Shown: positions 1 to 11,129, counted from the first letter of the stretch. The stretch: DNA of 64,000 bases from Agapetus fuscipes (GCA_951799405.1 OX637350.1:3271852-3335851), one strand, 5' to 3'. Made by a program: numbers and translations. The notes: a model not told the origin generated them from the sequence alone.

Positions 1-89
1 GCACACAGTACTACACAACTAAGCCCAGTTAGTGCACAAATATCTTGGTAATCAAATTCCAACTAAGACACAGTACAGATAATTACGTA

Positions 90-336
90 TCTATAATCTA
101 TAATCTAAGTTGCAGAGACATATTACATTTGAGATTCAAATTAAATGCATTGCCACAGGCCAACAAGTATTAGTTTGCGCTTAAACATGCCGCATGTGGA
201 CTTACAATATAAAAACCCAATCTCAATTGAACATAAGCCCTGCAACTCTTGCCGACTCTCCCTGAAACAGGGGTGACATTGGCTAAGTGAACCATTTTTT
301 TACAGTATGGGTGGTCAGCCATATACCAACATGTAT
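90..336 (-). repeat. L-RTE1 3' module, copy
   Basis: A minus-strand copy of the commonest repeat in the window. In sense it runs from a TTGGTAT..GGCTGACCACCC head through GGTTCAC.TTGCCAATGTCACCCCTG and GTTGCAGGGCTTATGTTCA to a CTTAGATTATAGA tail. The tail is a short iterated motif, as expected after target-primed reverse transcription. Elsewhere the same module lies downstream of the L-RTE1 reverse transcriptase frame. There is no usable coding frame. Confidence 0.8.
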
Positions 337-439
337 CACAATATAAATTATGTGATTGCCCTCGATGGAAGTCAAACCCTAGCCCTATGTCTTTGAACGC
401 AAGTGTTTTAGCGACTGAGCTACCGATTGTCAAATTTAT

Positions 440-670
440 TCTTGCATCAAGAATATTAGATACAAATCAGTTACAAATGTAGGTACAAATTATTGGATCA
501 ATTGAATTGCACTTTCCTGCTTAATATAACATTTTTACTGTTGATTTCAAAATAATTTTGTGTCTCTGTGTTGTCTATTGAAAAACCTTTCTTAATCTAC
601 AGTTGCTGTGTGACTAAGAGTTGAACAATTGACTCTAGCACCCTGTATTCACCTATCCTACAAACACTTC
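440..670. other. AT-rich DNA, no feature seen
   Basis: No coding frame, RNA gene or repeat family was recognised between the first repeat and the small hairpin at 671. Confidence 0.5.
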
Positions 671-759
671 CCTTAGTCCTCATTTATGCTTAGAATGGTT
701 TATATTTAGACGTATGCTGAATAAATAAAAACCATTCTAACCATAGTGATGCCTAAGGA
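671..759. repeat. Small foldback hairpin
   Basis: CCTTAG followed by a TTAGAATGGTTT segment on the left is mirrored by AAACCATTCTAA and CCTAAGG on the right. The arms of about 30 bases flank an AT-rich loop. It could be a very short MITE; no convincing target duplication was found. Confidence 0.5.
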
Positions 760-809
760 AAGTGTAAGTAAGCTTGTTGAATACGGAGGAAAGACATGTG
801 TACCACTAA

Positions 810-1034
810 GCCCCAGTATATTCAAAGTTAGCATATGTGACTTTAAGCTGATAAAAAAAACTACCCACATGATTGACATATGTGCTGTAATGATAAAATC
901 AAATTGACGACAAAACTCTTTTAGAGTTAGAACATGTTCTATTCGCAACCTTATCCTACCCACACGGTTGCCATACACGTGCGTCCTTTTCATTCAGTAT
1001 TAAGTCGTTATGCTAACGTTGGAAATACAGAGCC
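810..1034. mobile_element. PIF/Harbinger-like MITE
   Basis: The termini are inverted repeats of about 30 bases: a GCCCCAGTATATTCAAAG start against the reverse complement of GGAAATACAGAGCC, followed inward by GTTAGCATA on both sides. Flanks are TAA and TTA, close to the TWA target of PIF/Harbinger elements. A second copy of the family is at 28848-29229. There is no transposase, so it is non-autonomous. Confidence 0.55.
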
Positions 1035-1090
1035 TTACTGATAGAATCTAATTGACAACCAAACTCTTAAAAAGTTCCTTCTGGTTGTAT

Positions 1091-1340
1091 ATGTTCCTTC
1101 ACTTATAGGTTGAGGTTGGTATACGGCTGACCACCCATGCTGTAGAAAATGGTTGACTTAGCTAATGTCAACCCAGTTCCAGGGAAGGTCGGCAAGAGTT
1201 GCAGGGTGTATGTTCATTTAAGATTTGGGTTTTAATATTGTATGTCCACATGCGGCATTCATACAAGCTTGTGAAAATGCATATAATGTGAATCCCAATG
1301 TTACATATCTTCGCAACTTAGATGAGATTAGATTAGATTC
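1091..1340 (+). repeat. L-RTE1 3' module, copy
   Basis: Plus-strand copy beginning with the TTCCTTCACTTATAGG-type head and ending in CAACTTAGATGAGATTAG repeats. The small open frame across it is a by-product of the repeat, not a gene. Confidence 0.8.
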
Positions 1341-1790
1341 TGGTAAGAACAGAATCTATTCGCAGCTTTATCTGATTTTGTTATTCTTTGCCGACAATCA
1401 AAGTGAAAGTTTATTGAATTGGATTAATGTTTGGAGGCATTCAGGCTATGAGCAGTGTTTCTGCGTTTCAGCGTTTGCAGGAATTGTAATAATGTAGAAG
1501 GTAACTGTATTATCAAACGAGCACTGGCTACAGTGGTAACGTGGATCACCAAAATTTCACAAGAAAAGCGGTAACATTAAGCAAACAATCCAATCAATGT
1601 GATAATGGTTGGAATACTATTAAGAAAGAAATTATAAGACAAAATAGGCGGTATTAGGTAGTCAAATTGTGTACGGGAATAGTCAGTCAGAACGCACCTT
1701 AGAAATGTGTACACGACAAGTGGCACCAGGCGCGAGCACTCCATAGAGGCAAAGGGGCCGGAAATTTTTTGACAGTTCTTTTTAGATGAG

Positions 1791-1878
1791 GCATCACACT
1801 TCTGGTAGGCTTGGTCGTCGCTATACAAAGCGCCGATTGCACAAACAAGAACCAGTTGCTCTAAGGATGTTCCAATTT
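1791..1878 (-). repeat. SINE-B fragment (degenerate)
   Basis: The stretch GCTTGGTCGTCGCTA..CAAAGCGCC and AACCAGTTGCT matches the middle of SINE-B on the minus strand. The tRNA-like head is missing. Confidence 0.5.
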
Positions 1879-1908
1879 TTATTTATTTGCGACGGGCAAA
1901 CGTTATAC

Positions 1909-2112
1909 CAGGCGCGTGCATAGGGTATGGGCAAATCCATTTCAGAATAAATATTTTCTCCCGTTCCTTTGAAATAACTCATTTGCAATTGATTGAAGCG
2001 CTAACGATGGCTCCAATCGAACTTAAATTTTGAATTTGACATCTGAAATGGTTTTTTACCATATATTGCCTACCTATTAGGCGCATGTGCCTGTATGAGA
2101 TGCACGCCCCTG
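1909..2112. mobile_element. hAT-like MITE (204 bp)
   Basis: The left end CAGGCGCGTGCATAGGGTAT and the reverse complement of the right end, CAGGGGCGTGCATCTCATAC, form terminal inverted repeats. Flanking octamers CGTTATAC and TGTCATAC agree at 6 of 8 positions, as expected for an old 8-bp hAT target duplication. It has no transposase. Confidence 0.65.
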
Positions 2113-5049
2113 TGTCATACATAGATGTAACTAGGGTATTTAGATAGGACCGTTCTCTTCAAGAGCAACTTTTTATTGCTTCATCCCCAAAGGAAAATGG
2201 GACTTATTTATTTTCACAGGTATGCAATTCAGTATTACGCTAACACTTAATTGAAACTGGGGCTTTACCGCCTCAAAGAAGGTTTGCATTCAAAAGATAG
2301 AGATATGTATAATATACAATTTCCTTGGATTTTAACTCAAACCTCCTGCACAGAAAGTGGGTGCTTTCTCCATTGAGCTATCAACCTTATAATGCAAATA
2401 GTGCGGGAAAAACCATCTGAAAATTTTCCTTTAAAGATTTATCAGAATTTCAACAGGTAAAAATAATGTCATCACTTGAAATGCAATTTCCGATGCCTTT
2501 ACTATTAAATCACTGTTTGCCAGTTCTTGCCTTTGTTTGTCTCTATGGAGTGTTGGCCTCTGAGTGACTCACTTACAAAATGCGTATGGGATGGTACATA
2601 CGTGACTTTTGTAAATAATAACAGTTAAAATGTTATCAATTAAATATATAATATATGAAAGATCAGGGGGGGGTGTGTAAATACATTGAAATGTTGAAAA
2701 TTTATAGAGATTTTGAAGTTGCAGGGACAAACCAAAATTTAGGTATCTAAAATATGAGTCCTATAGAATCAAACACAGATATCTAGGATTTTTTCGAAAT
2801 TGATATAAATACACATGGTTATGGTGAGGAAATGATTTTCTGTATCCATGTTTTTATCTCAACTTCTGAGAAAATTATAAATTTCTGACATTGGTCTTGT
2901 AAGAGTCATTTCAGTTTTAAAATTAACACATTACTTTTTTAATTAAATTTAAATTAAAGATAACATGTTAAATTAAATATATTTTTTTAAATTTGCTTGT
3001 GCCATTTTTAAAATGTACTAAAGTTTTTTTTTTCAAATTACATAATTTAGAAAATATTTTTAGTGATAATAATACATATTATGATTGACACAATTTCATA
3101 AAACTGTAAGATTTTTAATTTTGCATTAATCTTTGTGTGTCCTTGCAACTTCAGATGGGAATTTAATTATCATATTCAATTTTTAATTCATAGAGATAAT
3201 TGTTTAAAAAAAGGAAGGGCACAGCCTTATTTATTTTTCAAATCATCATCAAACCAATTTAATATTTCTTTATTTATTTTATCCAAGATTTATTTTATTA
3301 TATTTCACAATGATTTCTAAAATAAATTCAAAAGGCCATGACTGCCTTCCTTTTATTTTAAAATATAAAACTAAGCAATTTATTTTTTCGAAAACAAAAA
3401 AAAATATTTGTATGTTTTTATATCACAAAATCTATTCACAATTTAAAAAAACAAATATCTATAAAATACATAAACATGACAATAAAAATAAATAAAAATA
3501 AAACAATAAGCAAGCAGAAAAAAATTAAAGAAGTAGAGGAAAAGATAGATAACAGCTGAAATATATATTTTTTCTACATTATCTATTTTTGGTACAGATT
3601 AATGTAGGTAGATACTAATCAAGCAGAATAAAATAAATTTTGATGTAAAAATAATTTCTAAATGAATTTCAAGGACTAACACAAATTCAGAAAAAAAACA
3701 TTTTTTGCAATTTTGAGGAAATGGAGAAGCTTCACGAAGTGCTGAATTCAGAAAATTAAAATTCAAAATATAAAAAAAAAAACTTGGTGATATAAAAATA
3801 TAAAAATATTTTTTTGACGCCTTATTACATGTATTGGAATCTTTTGTTTTTTATTTTTATTTTATTAAAAAAAAGGTATAGAATTATTCCAGCAATAAGG
3901 CTTTGATTTGATTTATTTCATGTATGTATTTTTGTGAAAATTAAAAATATAAATGAATTGCCAACTGACCTTGCTGCCTCGCTCATTAAATATGATTTCA
4001 ACATCCAGTATTGTTCCATATTGCTGAAAAGTAAAGTTTACGAAGTTAAAATCAGAAAATAATGAAAAATTATCTTCTAAATGGGTTATATTATGGGAAA
4101 TGAGAGAGAAAATGCAAAAAAGAAAAACAGTAGAAATACATCTGAATCTAAGTATTTATTTTATGAGAACAAGATATATTTTTTCAGGGATGTTGTTTAA
4201 ATAAAATTTGGTTTTAAGGGTGCGCTCCACGCATATTCAAGATTTTTTTTTTTAAAGTATGTTTTCATTTATTTTTTTAGAGCATCATTAAGACATAAAT
4301 TAATATTTCAAAAAATTACATAAGATTAATCAACATTTAAACTATATATCATATTTTTTTCAAAAGTCAAATAAATTATTTACGTATATAAATCAAAGCT
4401 TAATCTGGACTTGTTTTTGCTAGTTGCGGAAAGAGCTTTGCTAAAAAGCATATCCTCCAAAAACAAAAAAAAAATCTTAATTTTTTCTATGATAGAATAA
4501 TTTTAAAAGAGTTTGTTGAAGGCATGATCAGATTACTTTTTTGAAATTTGATATTGTTTTCATTATTTTACCTTTTGAATATTGCAAAATTTCTTTTTTT
4601 TTTGTATTTTTCGTACACGTTTTTTTCCGACATTCAATGTTTAAAAAAAAAAATGAAAAAAATCCCATGTAGATAAAGTCTTTTTTAAACCTATAACAAC
4701 AAAACAAATAGTCAAAATATTTTTTTTCATGGATTTTTTCCTTATTTCGCAAACCTTTAAAATTCTGTTCAAAATGAATCAGTCTCCCTTTGTTCTTCAA
4801 GGGGCTCGGACGTGGGATCTGTGCCGCTTGCTTGTCCAACCTCTCTACCGCACGGTACTTCTCCCTCACACACGCAAAGCATATGGGTTAAAGACAACGT
4901 GTATTACAAAAACTATCTCCTCGTCTGCTGCGATACGAGCGTAAAAAAATACGAATAAATATTGAAAATAACACATTAAAACTTTGAAGTCGGAAAGTTT
5001 TCTTTCTTTTATTAGTATTGTTTGTAACAAAACGGTTCAAAACGCACAT
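2113..5049. other. Long, very AT-rich desert
   Basis: Nearly 3 kb dominated by A/T runs and low-complexity words. Small open frames here are lysine, isoleucine and phenylalanine rich and look like chance. No splice-bounded coding segment, tRNA or repeat family was recognised. It would fit intron sequence. Confidence 0.5.
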
Positions 5050-5282
5050 CTAAATCTAAGTTGCAAATATATGTATCATTTCAGATTCATATTAAATGCA
5101 TTCCCACAAGCAGACACGCATAATTTTACGCTCACACATGCCGCATATGGACCTACAGTATAAAAAACCCAATCTCAAATGAACATAAGCCCTGCAATTC
5201 TTGCCGACCTTCCCTGAAACAGGGGTGACTAATTGGAAAAGTAAACCATTTTTTACAGTATGGGTGGTCAGCCTCATACCAA
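5050..5282 (-). repeat. L-RTE1 3' module, copy
   Basis: Minus-strand copy whose head abuts the (TAA)n tail of a minus-strand SINE-B at 5283. The tail CTAAATCTAAG lies at the low-coordinate end. Confidence 0.8.
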
Positions 5283-5590
5283 ATAATAATAATAATATTA
5301 GGATGATTTATTTGGTGAGCGCTGTTTTTGTGTGTATCACACCTGAAGAGCCCTTTGCGAGCTTGGTCGTCGCTGTAGAAAGCGCCAATTCTCAAGCAAG
5401 ACCCAGTTGTAAAGTTGGATGGACCTTTCAGCGACCGGTCTTTGGTAAAGGTTTATGAATTTTTCGACTCAGCGAAGAGCACATTCGAAAGCACACTGGT
5501 ATATTTTTTGTGCTCCGCCGGGATTCGAATCCACAACCTTCCATTAACGAGTCCGGATGGTTGCCACTGGACTACGGACCGGGGCAAGAT
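5283..5590 (-). mobile_element. SINE-B, near full length
   Basis: In sense: a tRNA-like head GGTCCGTAGTCCAGTGG with a box-B-like GGATTCGAATCCCGG, a unique body (AAATTCATAAACCTTTACC, CCAGTTG, GCGACGACCAAGCTCGC), then the tail GGTGTGATACACACAAAAAC, GCGCTCACCAAATAAATCAT and (TAA)n. The tail matches the 3' end of the CR1/L2 LINE at 33397-35013. Confidence 0.85.
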
Positions 5591-5852
5591 GCCAACGACA
5601 CGCGGTGTACCTGAGCGGTAACCCATCCAAGTACTATCCGCGCCCAATGTTGCTTAACTTCGGTGATCTATGGGAACCGGTGCTTTCAACATGGTAACGT
5701 CGTTGACCTATAAGTCAAGGAATTTATTTTTTACACATAGGTCTAATAAATTTACAGTATGGGTTACTTGATTAGTACGTTTATTAATTTATTTAATAAA
5801 AAATATTAAAACTGAATAAAAAGTTGATATGCGAAAAAAAGTGTTTTTTTTT

Positions 5853-8045
5853 GCTATAATCTATAATCTATAATCTAAGCTGCAAGGATATGTAAGCATT
5901 TAAGGCTCATATTAAATGCATGCCCACAGACAGGCACATGTAGGTTCGCGCCTACACATTCTGCATGTGTGCATACAAATAAAGAAAACCTCACATGGAC
6001 ATAAACCTTGCAACTCCTGCCGCCGTTCCCTGAACCGGGGTGGCATTGGCAAAAGTGAACCGATTTTTACAGCACGGGTGGTCAGCCTCGTACCAACCTA
6101 TCAGTCAAGGAGCACAAAAAATTATAAATGATATACAGAAATTCATAATGAGACACATTACAAATTAAAATTAAAATAAAGTAAAATTAAAATTAAACTT
6201 AATATTACACTTAGAATTAATTCCCTAGCCGCCATTGTTGCAAATCAACCGCCATTCCTTTCGGTCCTTACATACTTCTTTCATTTCATTCAGAGTCATA
6301 ATCTTTTTCATGCACTCTCTCCTTTTGTTATGACTCTGAATATCCCATTCATTCGCTATTTCGGAAATTTGATCCATCCATACTTTCCTCGGTCTTCCCC
6401 TACCACGGCTTCCATTCATAGTTGCAGCGTACACTCTCTTCGTCAGTCTTTCGTCATTCATTCTTTCCATATGTCCAAACCATTTTAACAAACCCCTTTT
6501 GATTTTTACTTTTATACTTTCCCTTGCACCACATTCTTCTCTCACTGACTCATTCCTCACCCTATCTTTCCGTTTTTTTCCAATCATACTTCTTAGAAAG
6601 TCCATTTCGACCGTATGGACTTTACTAATTTCACTGTCATTCATCGTCCAAGCTTCACTTCCGTACATCAAAGTGGGCACTAGTATACCACCGTGTACCG
6701 CCAATCGAACATTTTTCGATAAGTTTTGGTTTTTGGCTATACCAGCGGTGGCACCCAGTACACACCTTCCCTTCATTATTCTTCTTTCAAATTCACCTGT
6801 CATTCTTCCATCTTTTTCAAACTTACTTCCCAGATATACAAATTCTTCGACAATTCCGACATTCATTCCATTTATTTTAAACTCATAGTTCATATTTTCA
6901 TCATCTCTTTCAAAAATCAGAACTTTCGTCTTACTTGCATTCAATTTCAGATGATTATCTTTCAAAGCTTCGTTCAGTCTAGAGAGCATTGTTTGTAGTT
7001 CCACTGCTGAGTCAGAGACAAGGACCGCATCGTCTGCATACAGTAGAACACTCACTTTGCTCTCTCCTATCATTAATCCACAATCATCAAGCCTAGCATC
7101 TCGGACACACTTGTCCATGACTATGTTAAATAGCCATGGACTCATCACACATCCTTGCCTTACACCCTTAAAAACTTCAAACCATTCACTGTACTCGCCA
7201 TCAATACGAACACATGCCATACTATTTTCATAGTTTGCATGCACCGCATTTAGGAGAGCCCCATTCACTCCATATTCTTTCAGAACATCCCACAACATAC
7301 CTCTGTCCACTGAGTCGAAAGCCTTCTCTAGATCTACAAAGGCCGTGAACAGTCTTCCCCTCACCGACAGCTGTTTTTCAACAAGTTGTCGTAGAGTGAA
7401 AATCTGATCAACACAGCCTCTACCGGTCATAAAACCGGACTGTATATCGGAAACCCTTCCACCAGTAGTCAGAATCACATTCTTAATTATCACCTTACAA
7501 AAAACTTTCCCTGGTATACTGAGTAGACTGATTGGTCTGAAGTTCTGACAGTCTTTTCTGTCCCCCTTACCTTTGTAAATAGGGACAATGACTGCCTTCC
7601 TCCAGTCCATCGGTACCACTCCAGCTTTCACACAAAGTTTACACAATGCAAACATCCATTCTAACACGCATTCCCCTCCTACTTTCATCATTTCACCATT
7701 TATGCCATCGATCCCAGCTGATTTCCCGTTTTTCAGACTTCTAATACAGACATTCAATTCTTCTTTCATAATTCTTAGTTTATTCTCGTCTTTCATTTTA
7801 GCATAGCTTCTTCTTTCACCCTGACCAGAGATCTCTTCAAAATAATCCTTCCATCTCTTGCATACATCTTCATTCTCCCACAACATCTCACCGGCAGCAT
7901 TTTTGACTCCTGGGGTGATCAACATAGACTTTTTATTCCTGTTAGTGTTGATCCACCTCCAGAATTCTTTTTTGCTCTCAGTGAAATTTTTTTCACTGAG
8001 ATCTCTCTCTCTCTCTCTCGATCTCTCTCTGAGAAATCTCCTGGC
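5853..8045 (-). mobile_element. L-RTE1 LINE, 5'-truncated, with intact RT frame
   Basis: One minus-strand unit made of a reverse transcriptase frame (6225 to about 7990), an AT-rich linker (about 6117-6224) and the 3' module with a (CTATAAT)n-type tail (5853-6116). Two other loci, near 49.0 and 51.4 kb, repeat the order RT C-terminus, linker, 3' module in the same orientation, which ties the module to this LINE. The 5' side ends at a CTCTCT-rich stretch near 8000-8030, and the expected upstream endonuclease region is absent, so the copy is 5'-truncated. Confidence 0.75.
6225..7925 (-). CDS. LINE reverse transcriptase (RTE-like), partial ORF2
   Basis: A 566-codon open frame encoding an APE-type non-LTR retrotransposon reverse transcriptase. 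Recognisable blocks in order are NFRPISLLSIPGKVFCKVI (template grip), FVDLEKAFDSVDR (motif A with the catalytic Asp), GVRQGCVMSPWLFNI (motif B), LLYADDAVLVSD (motif C, catalytic YADD) and the C-terminal WFGHMERMNDERLTKRVY / GRGRPRKVWMDQI / VCKDRKEWRLI blocks. The first Met is arbitrary: coding potential continues upstream (KKEFWRWINTNRNKKS) to about 7990. The apurinic endonuclease domain is missing. The lack of stops or frameshifts over 1.7 kb suggests a fairly recent insertion. RTE-like is my best clade call from motif style. Confidence 0.85.
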   Translation of the reverse strand: MLITPGVKNAAGEMLWENEDVCKRWKDYFEEISGQGERRSYAKMKDENKLRIMKEELNVCIRSLKNGKSAGIDGINGEMMKVGGECVLEWMFALCKLCVKAGVVPMDWRKAVIVPIYKGKGDRKDCQNFRPISLLSIPGKVFCKVIIKNVILTTGGRVSDIQSGFMTGRGCVDQIFTLRQLVEKQLSVRGRLFTAFVDLEKAFDSVDRGMLWDVLKEYGVNGALLNAVHANYENSMACVRIDGEYSEWFEVFKGVRQGCVMSPWLFNIVMDKCVRDARLDDCGLMIGESKVSVLLYADDAVLVSDSAVELQTMLSRLNEALKDNHLKLNASKTKVLIFERDDENMNYEFKINGMNVGIVEEFVYLGSKFEKDGRMTGEFERRIMKGRCVLGATAGIAKNQNLSKNVRLAVHGGILVPTLMYGSEAWTMNDSEISKVHTVEMDFLRSMIGKKRKDRVRNESVREECGARESIKVKIKRGLLKWFGHMERMNDERLTKRVYAATMNGSRGRGRPRKVWMDQISEIANEWDIQSHNKRRECMKKIMTLNEMKEVCKDRKEWRLICNNGG

Positions 8046-8078
8046 GAGAAATTGAATTTTATTTATTGGTAAAATTGA

Positions 8079-8370
8079 CCGGTCCGTAGTTCAAATGGTA
8101 ACGCTTCGGACTCGTAACTCGAAGGTTGTGGGCTCAAATCCCGGCGAAGCACAAAAAATATACCATTTATATTTTCAAATTTGCTTTCGCTGGGTTGAAA
8201 AAATTCATAAACCTTTACCAAAGACCGGTCATCAAAAGGTCCATCCAACCTTACAACAACTGGGTCTTGCTTAAGAATTGGCGATTTCTATAGCGACGAC
8301 CAAGCTCGCAGAGGGCTCTTGAGGTGTGATTCACACAAAAACAGCGCTCACCAAATAAATCAGCCTATTT
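8079..8370 (+). mobile_element. SINE-B, near full length
   Basis: Starts ACCGGTCCGTAGTTCAAATG with an altered box B (GGGCTCAAATCCCGG) and continues to AACAGCGCTCACCAAATAAA. It lies immediately 5' of the truncated LINE at 5853-8045. Confidence 0.8.
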
Positions 8371-8385
8371 TTTTTAAGCCTACAG

Positions 8386-8475
8386 CTCCACAGTAATAGG
8401 GGCTTTCTGAGAATAGGTGCATTCCATAGCGACGGTAAAGTTCGGCTCTTGAGGAGTGTTTCGCATCACCTTAGA
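8386..8475 (+). repeat. SINE-B 3'-half remnant
   Basis: Diverged stretch with CCATAGCGACGGTAAAG and GGCTCTTGAGGAGTGTTT, corresponding to the distal part of SINE-B, sandwiched between two SINEs. Confidence 0.45.
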
Positions 8476-8477
8476 AT

Positions 8478-8731
8478 AAACACAACTAAGCTGCACATAT
8501 GGTGTAACTTCTTGCCTGCGTAAACCCCGAAAGGGTCGCATGTGGCGATTCGGGACCTATTTATTTTTACAGGTAAGGAGGCCGGCCTCACACCAACCAG
8601 TTTCAGTTGAAGTAGGGGTTTTCCAACCTCCGGCTGGTGGTCATTTCTTGTGAAGGCTGAGTAAACCTTGCGATCGAACCCTTGCTCTCGGCATGGAATG
8701 CAAGCATTTTACCAATTGAGTGATTCCTTGA
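8478..8731 (-). mobile_element. SINE-A, internally deleted
   Basis: Minus-strand SINE-A with tail (AACTAAGCTGCACATA), middle (CCGAAAGGGTCGCATG) and a tRNA-like head whose sense reads TCACTCAATTGGTAAAATGC. The segment between the head and GGTTTACTCAGCCTTCACAAG is deleted. Confidence 0.75.
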
Positions 8732-8964
8732 TTTATAGATTGGTATGAGGCTGACCACCCATACTGTGAAAAATGGTTCACTTTGCCAATGTGTCAGGGA
8801 AGGTCGACAAAAGTTGTGGGGCTTATGTTCATTTGAGGTTTGGATTTTATTTGTAAGTACACATTCAGCATTTGTAAGCGCGAACTTCACGTGTTGGTTT
8901 GTGGGCATACATCTGAGAGCTTTAAATGATTATATATCTTTGCAACTTAGATTATAGATTATAG
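8732..8964 (+). repeat. L-RTE1 3' module, copy
   Basis: Plus-strand copy with a small internal deletion (CCAATG joined to TGTCAGGGAAGG) and a TTAGATTATAGATTATAG tail. Confidence 0.8.
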
Positions 8965-8977
8965 AGCTATCGACCTT

Positions 8978-9428
8978 TTTACGAGCTTGGTCGTCGTCGC
9001 TACAAAGTGCCAATTCTCAAGCAAGACCCAGTTGCTGTAAGGCGGGATGGAGCTTTTGTTACCGGTCATGAGTAAAGGTTTATAAATTTTTCAACCCAGC
9101 GAAGAGCAAATATGAAAATAATAAATAATAATTGTTAATAAAGTAGCCATTTATTTGATGTCTATACATCTGTAATCAAAATTGCAAAGATATTTTAACA
9201 TTTAAAGCTCATATCAAATGCATGCCCACAAACAAACACGTGTAGTTTGCGCTTCAATGCTGACTGTGTACCAACAAAAAAATACAAACCTCAAATGAAC
9301 ATACATATTACAACACAACATAAATGCAACAAAATATAAATGGCATACTTGTTGTGCTCCGCCGGGATTCGAACCCACAAATTCCATTCAGAGTCCGAAA
9401 TGTCACCACTGAACTACGGACCGGTCAT
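8978..9428 (-). mobile_element. SINE-B split by a later insertion
   Basis: The distal body (8978-9120) and tRNA-like head (9313-9428, GTGCTCCGCCGGGATTCGAA) are one minus-strand SINE-B interrupted by a minus-strand piece of the L-RTE1 3' module. The SINE was therefore present first. Confidence 0.7.
9121..9312 (-). repeat. L-RTE1 3' module inserted in SINE-B
   Basis: Carries the tail side (ATCAAAATTGCAAAGATAT) through CATATCAAATGCATGCCCAC and stops before the head, so it is 5'-truncated. Confidence 0.65.
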
Positions 9429-9670
9429 CACCAGAATAATTTCTATTATAAGGATTATGAAAAAAAAGACATTTTTTTGTGCAAAATATTTTACTATACT
9501 TTATTATAATATTTTTCTATTTGGTCGTCATTGTAATATTATGTCTTTCAATGGAAATAGGATAATATGTTAAACAATGGTTCTTTGTTCAAATTTTACC
9601 TACCCCCATAAAAAGGATTCTCGATTTTTGAAAGACATTTTTCTATGACTTATGCTTACCAAGTGATCTT

Positions 9671-9960
9671 ATCTAAACTGCAAGGATATGTTACATTGGG
9701 GATTCACATTATATGCATTCTCACAAGCAGACACGTACAAGTTCGCGCTTAAACATGCCGCATGTGTACCTACAATATAAAAACCCGTATTTCAAATGAA
9801 CATAAGCCCTGTAACTCTTGTCGTCCTTCCCTGAAACAGGGGTGACATTGGCAAAGTGAACAATTTTTACAGCATGGGTGGTCAGCCGCATACCAACCTA
9901 TAAGTTAAGGAATATACACGACAAATTACATTTTTTAAATCAATTGTTAAAATTTGGCCA
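9671..9960 (-). repeat. L-RTE1 3' module plus linker
   Basis: Minus-strand copy that continues past the head (AACCTATAAGTTAAGGAAT) into an ACACGACAAATTACATTTTT linker. The same linker precedes the module at 31600, 49130 and 59650, so these are longer 3' ends of the LINE and not a free-standing SINE. Confidence 0.75.
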
Positions 9961-9965
9961 AACGC

Positions 9966-10048
9966 TATATTTTTTGTGCTCCGCTGGCATTCGAACCCGC
10001 AACCTTTCATTCAGAGTCCGAAGTGTTATCATTGGACTACGGACCGGT
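9966..10048 (-). repeat. SINE-B tRNA-like head fragment
   Basis: Minus-strand head only, with ATTCGAACCCGCAACC and GGACTACGGACCGG. A second, weaker head-like piece (GGGATTCGAACCCACGACCC) follows at about 10084-10112. Confidence 0.6.
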
Positions 10049-10112
10049 TTGTTTTAAATAATATAAATTATATTCCTTTGCACTCCGTGGGGATTCGAAC
10101 CCACGACCCAAT

Positions 10113-10404
10113 TTATTTATTTTTAGATTGCCGCCTTTGATTCTATACGACTCATCTATAATAGACTTCAGGTAGAGTCTTTTGAATTACCAACAAAGAA
10201 ATTAACAATACATTAGTCCGACAAGTTAAGCTGATTCCTAGAAAACCCTGTCTACCTTAGGACTCATTTTGTTGACATAATGACTTGTGTTTATAGTTAC
10301 TTGCAGATTGTTTTTTTTTTGTTTTCTGGTTTTTATTTGGTTGGCACTGTGTGACTGTATAGTCACAGATTTCATTTAAAAAAAAAGAAAAATATATTTT
10401 TTTC
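10113..10404. other. AT-rich spacer
   Basis: Nothing recognised apart from poly-T and A runs before the next SINE. Confidence 0.4.
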
Positions 10405-10738
10405 CGGTCGATAGAGTGCTCGCATACTACCCCGTGAGCTCGGGTTCGAATCCCACCGAGGAGGGTGTCAGAAATGATTTCCTATTTCGGTGTTTATTTC
10501 AAACCCCAAAATAAAAATACCGGCAAGGTTTACTCAGCCTTCACAAGAAATGAGTATCAGCCCCCTCGGGAGCTGAGAAACCCCTACTTCAACTGAAGTG
10601 GTTGGCGTAAGGCCGGCCCCCTTACCTGTAAAAATAAATAGGTTCAACTCGCCACATGCGACCCCTTCGGGGATAACGCGGCAAGAAGTCACACTATATA
10701 TGTAGCTTAGTTGCGTTTTAATCCAATCTAATCTATAT
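10405..10738 (+). mobile_element. SINE-A, nearly full length
   Basis: Starts CCGGTCGATAGAGTGCTCGC, so part of box A is deleted. Box B GGGTTCGAATCCCACC is intact. The body follows in family order: GTCAGAAATGATTTCC, TATTTCAAACCCCAAAATAA, CAAGGTTTACTCAGCCTTCA, TTACCTGTAAAAATAAATAG, CCCCTTCGGGGATAACGCGG and the tail TTGCGTTTTAATC. Confidence 0.85.
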
Positions 10739-10825
10739 CAATAGGTACAAAATATTTTATTATGTATTTATCTACTTTTAATTAGTTACTCTATTCAAAT
10801 GTCACTATGAAATATGTAATATAAT

Positions 10826-11037
10826 GTCGGTGCTATAGCCGGGGGGATCGAGTCAGGTTATTTGGAACCGGATAACGCTGGTTCGAATCCCGCGCCGATA
10901 ACTTCGACCCTGGTTCAACAGATGCCGTTGCATGCACACAAGCTTCTGTTTTCGCATGAAGACAACTGGCCAGGTAAAATAGGTTGGTGGATTGCATTCC
11001 TTTCCACAAATCTATTTAAAAAAAAAAAAAAAAAAAT
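10826..11037 (+). mobile_element. SINE-C, short-body form
   Basis: Class-II-tRNA-like head (TCGGTGCTATAGCCGGGGGG, box B CTGGTTCGAATCCCGC), then GACCCTGGTTCAACAGATGC, the GCATGCACACAAGCTTCTG body, GGTTGGTGGATTGCATTCC and a poly-A tail. No mature tRNA fold is intended, as the head is degenerate. Confidence 0.75.
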
Positions 11038-11129
11038 ACTACAGTAGCCATTTATAAAAGTTCAAAATATCTCAAATTCATAAACCTACCTGCTTACATT
11101 TTCGGGATAAAAATAAGTACAAAGTGGAA

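Noticed and set aside
2640..4990. Several 60-110 codon frames in the AT-rich desert
   Set aside because: Low-complexity Lys/Asn/Phe/Ile composition, no motifs, no splice context.
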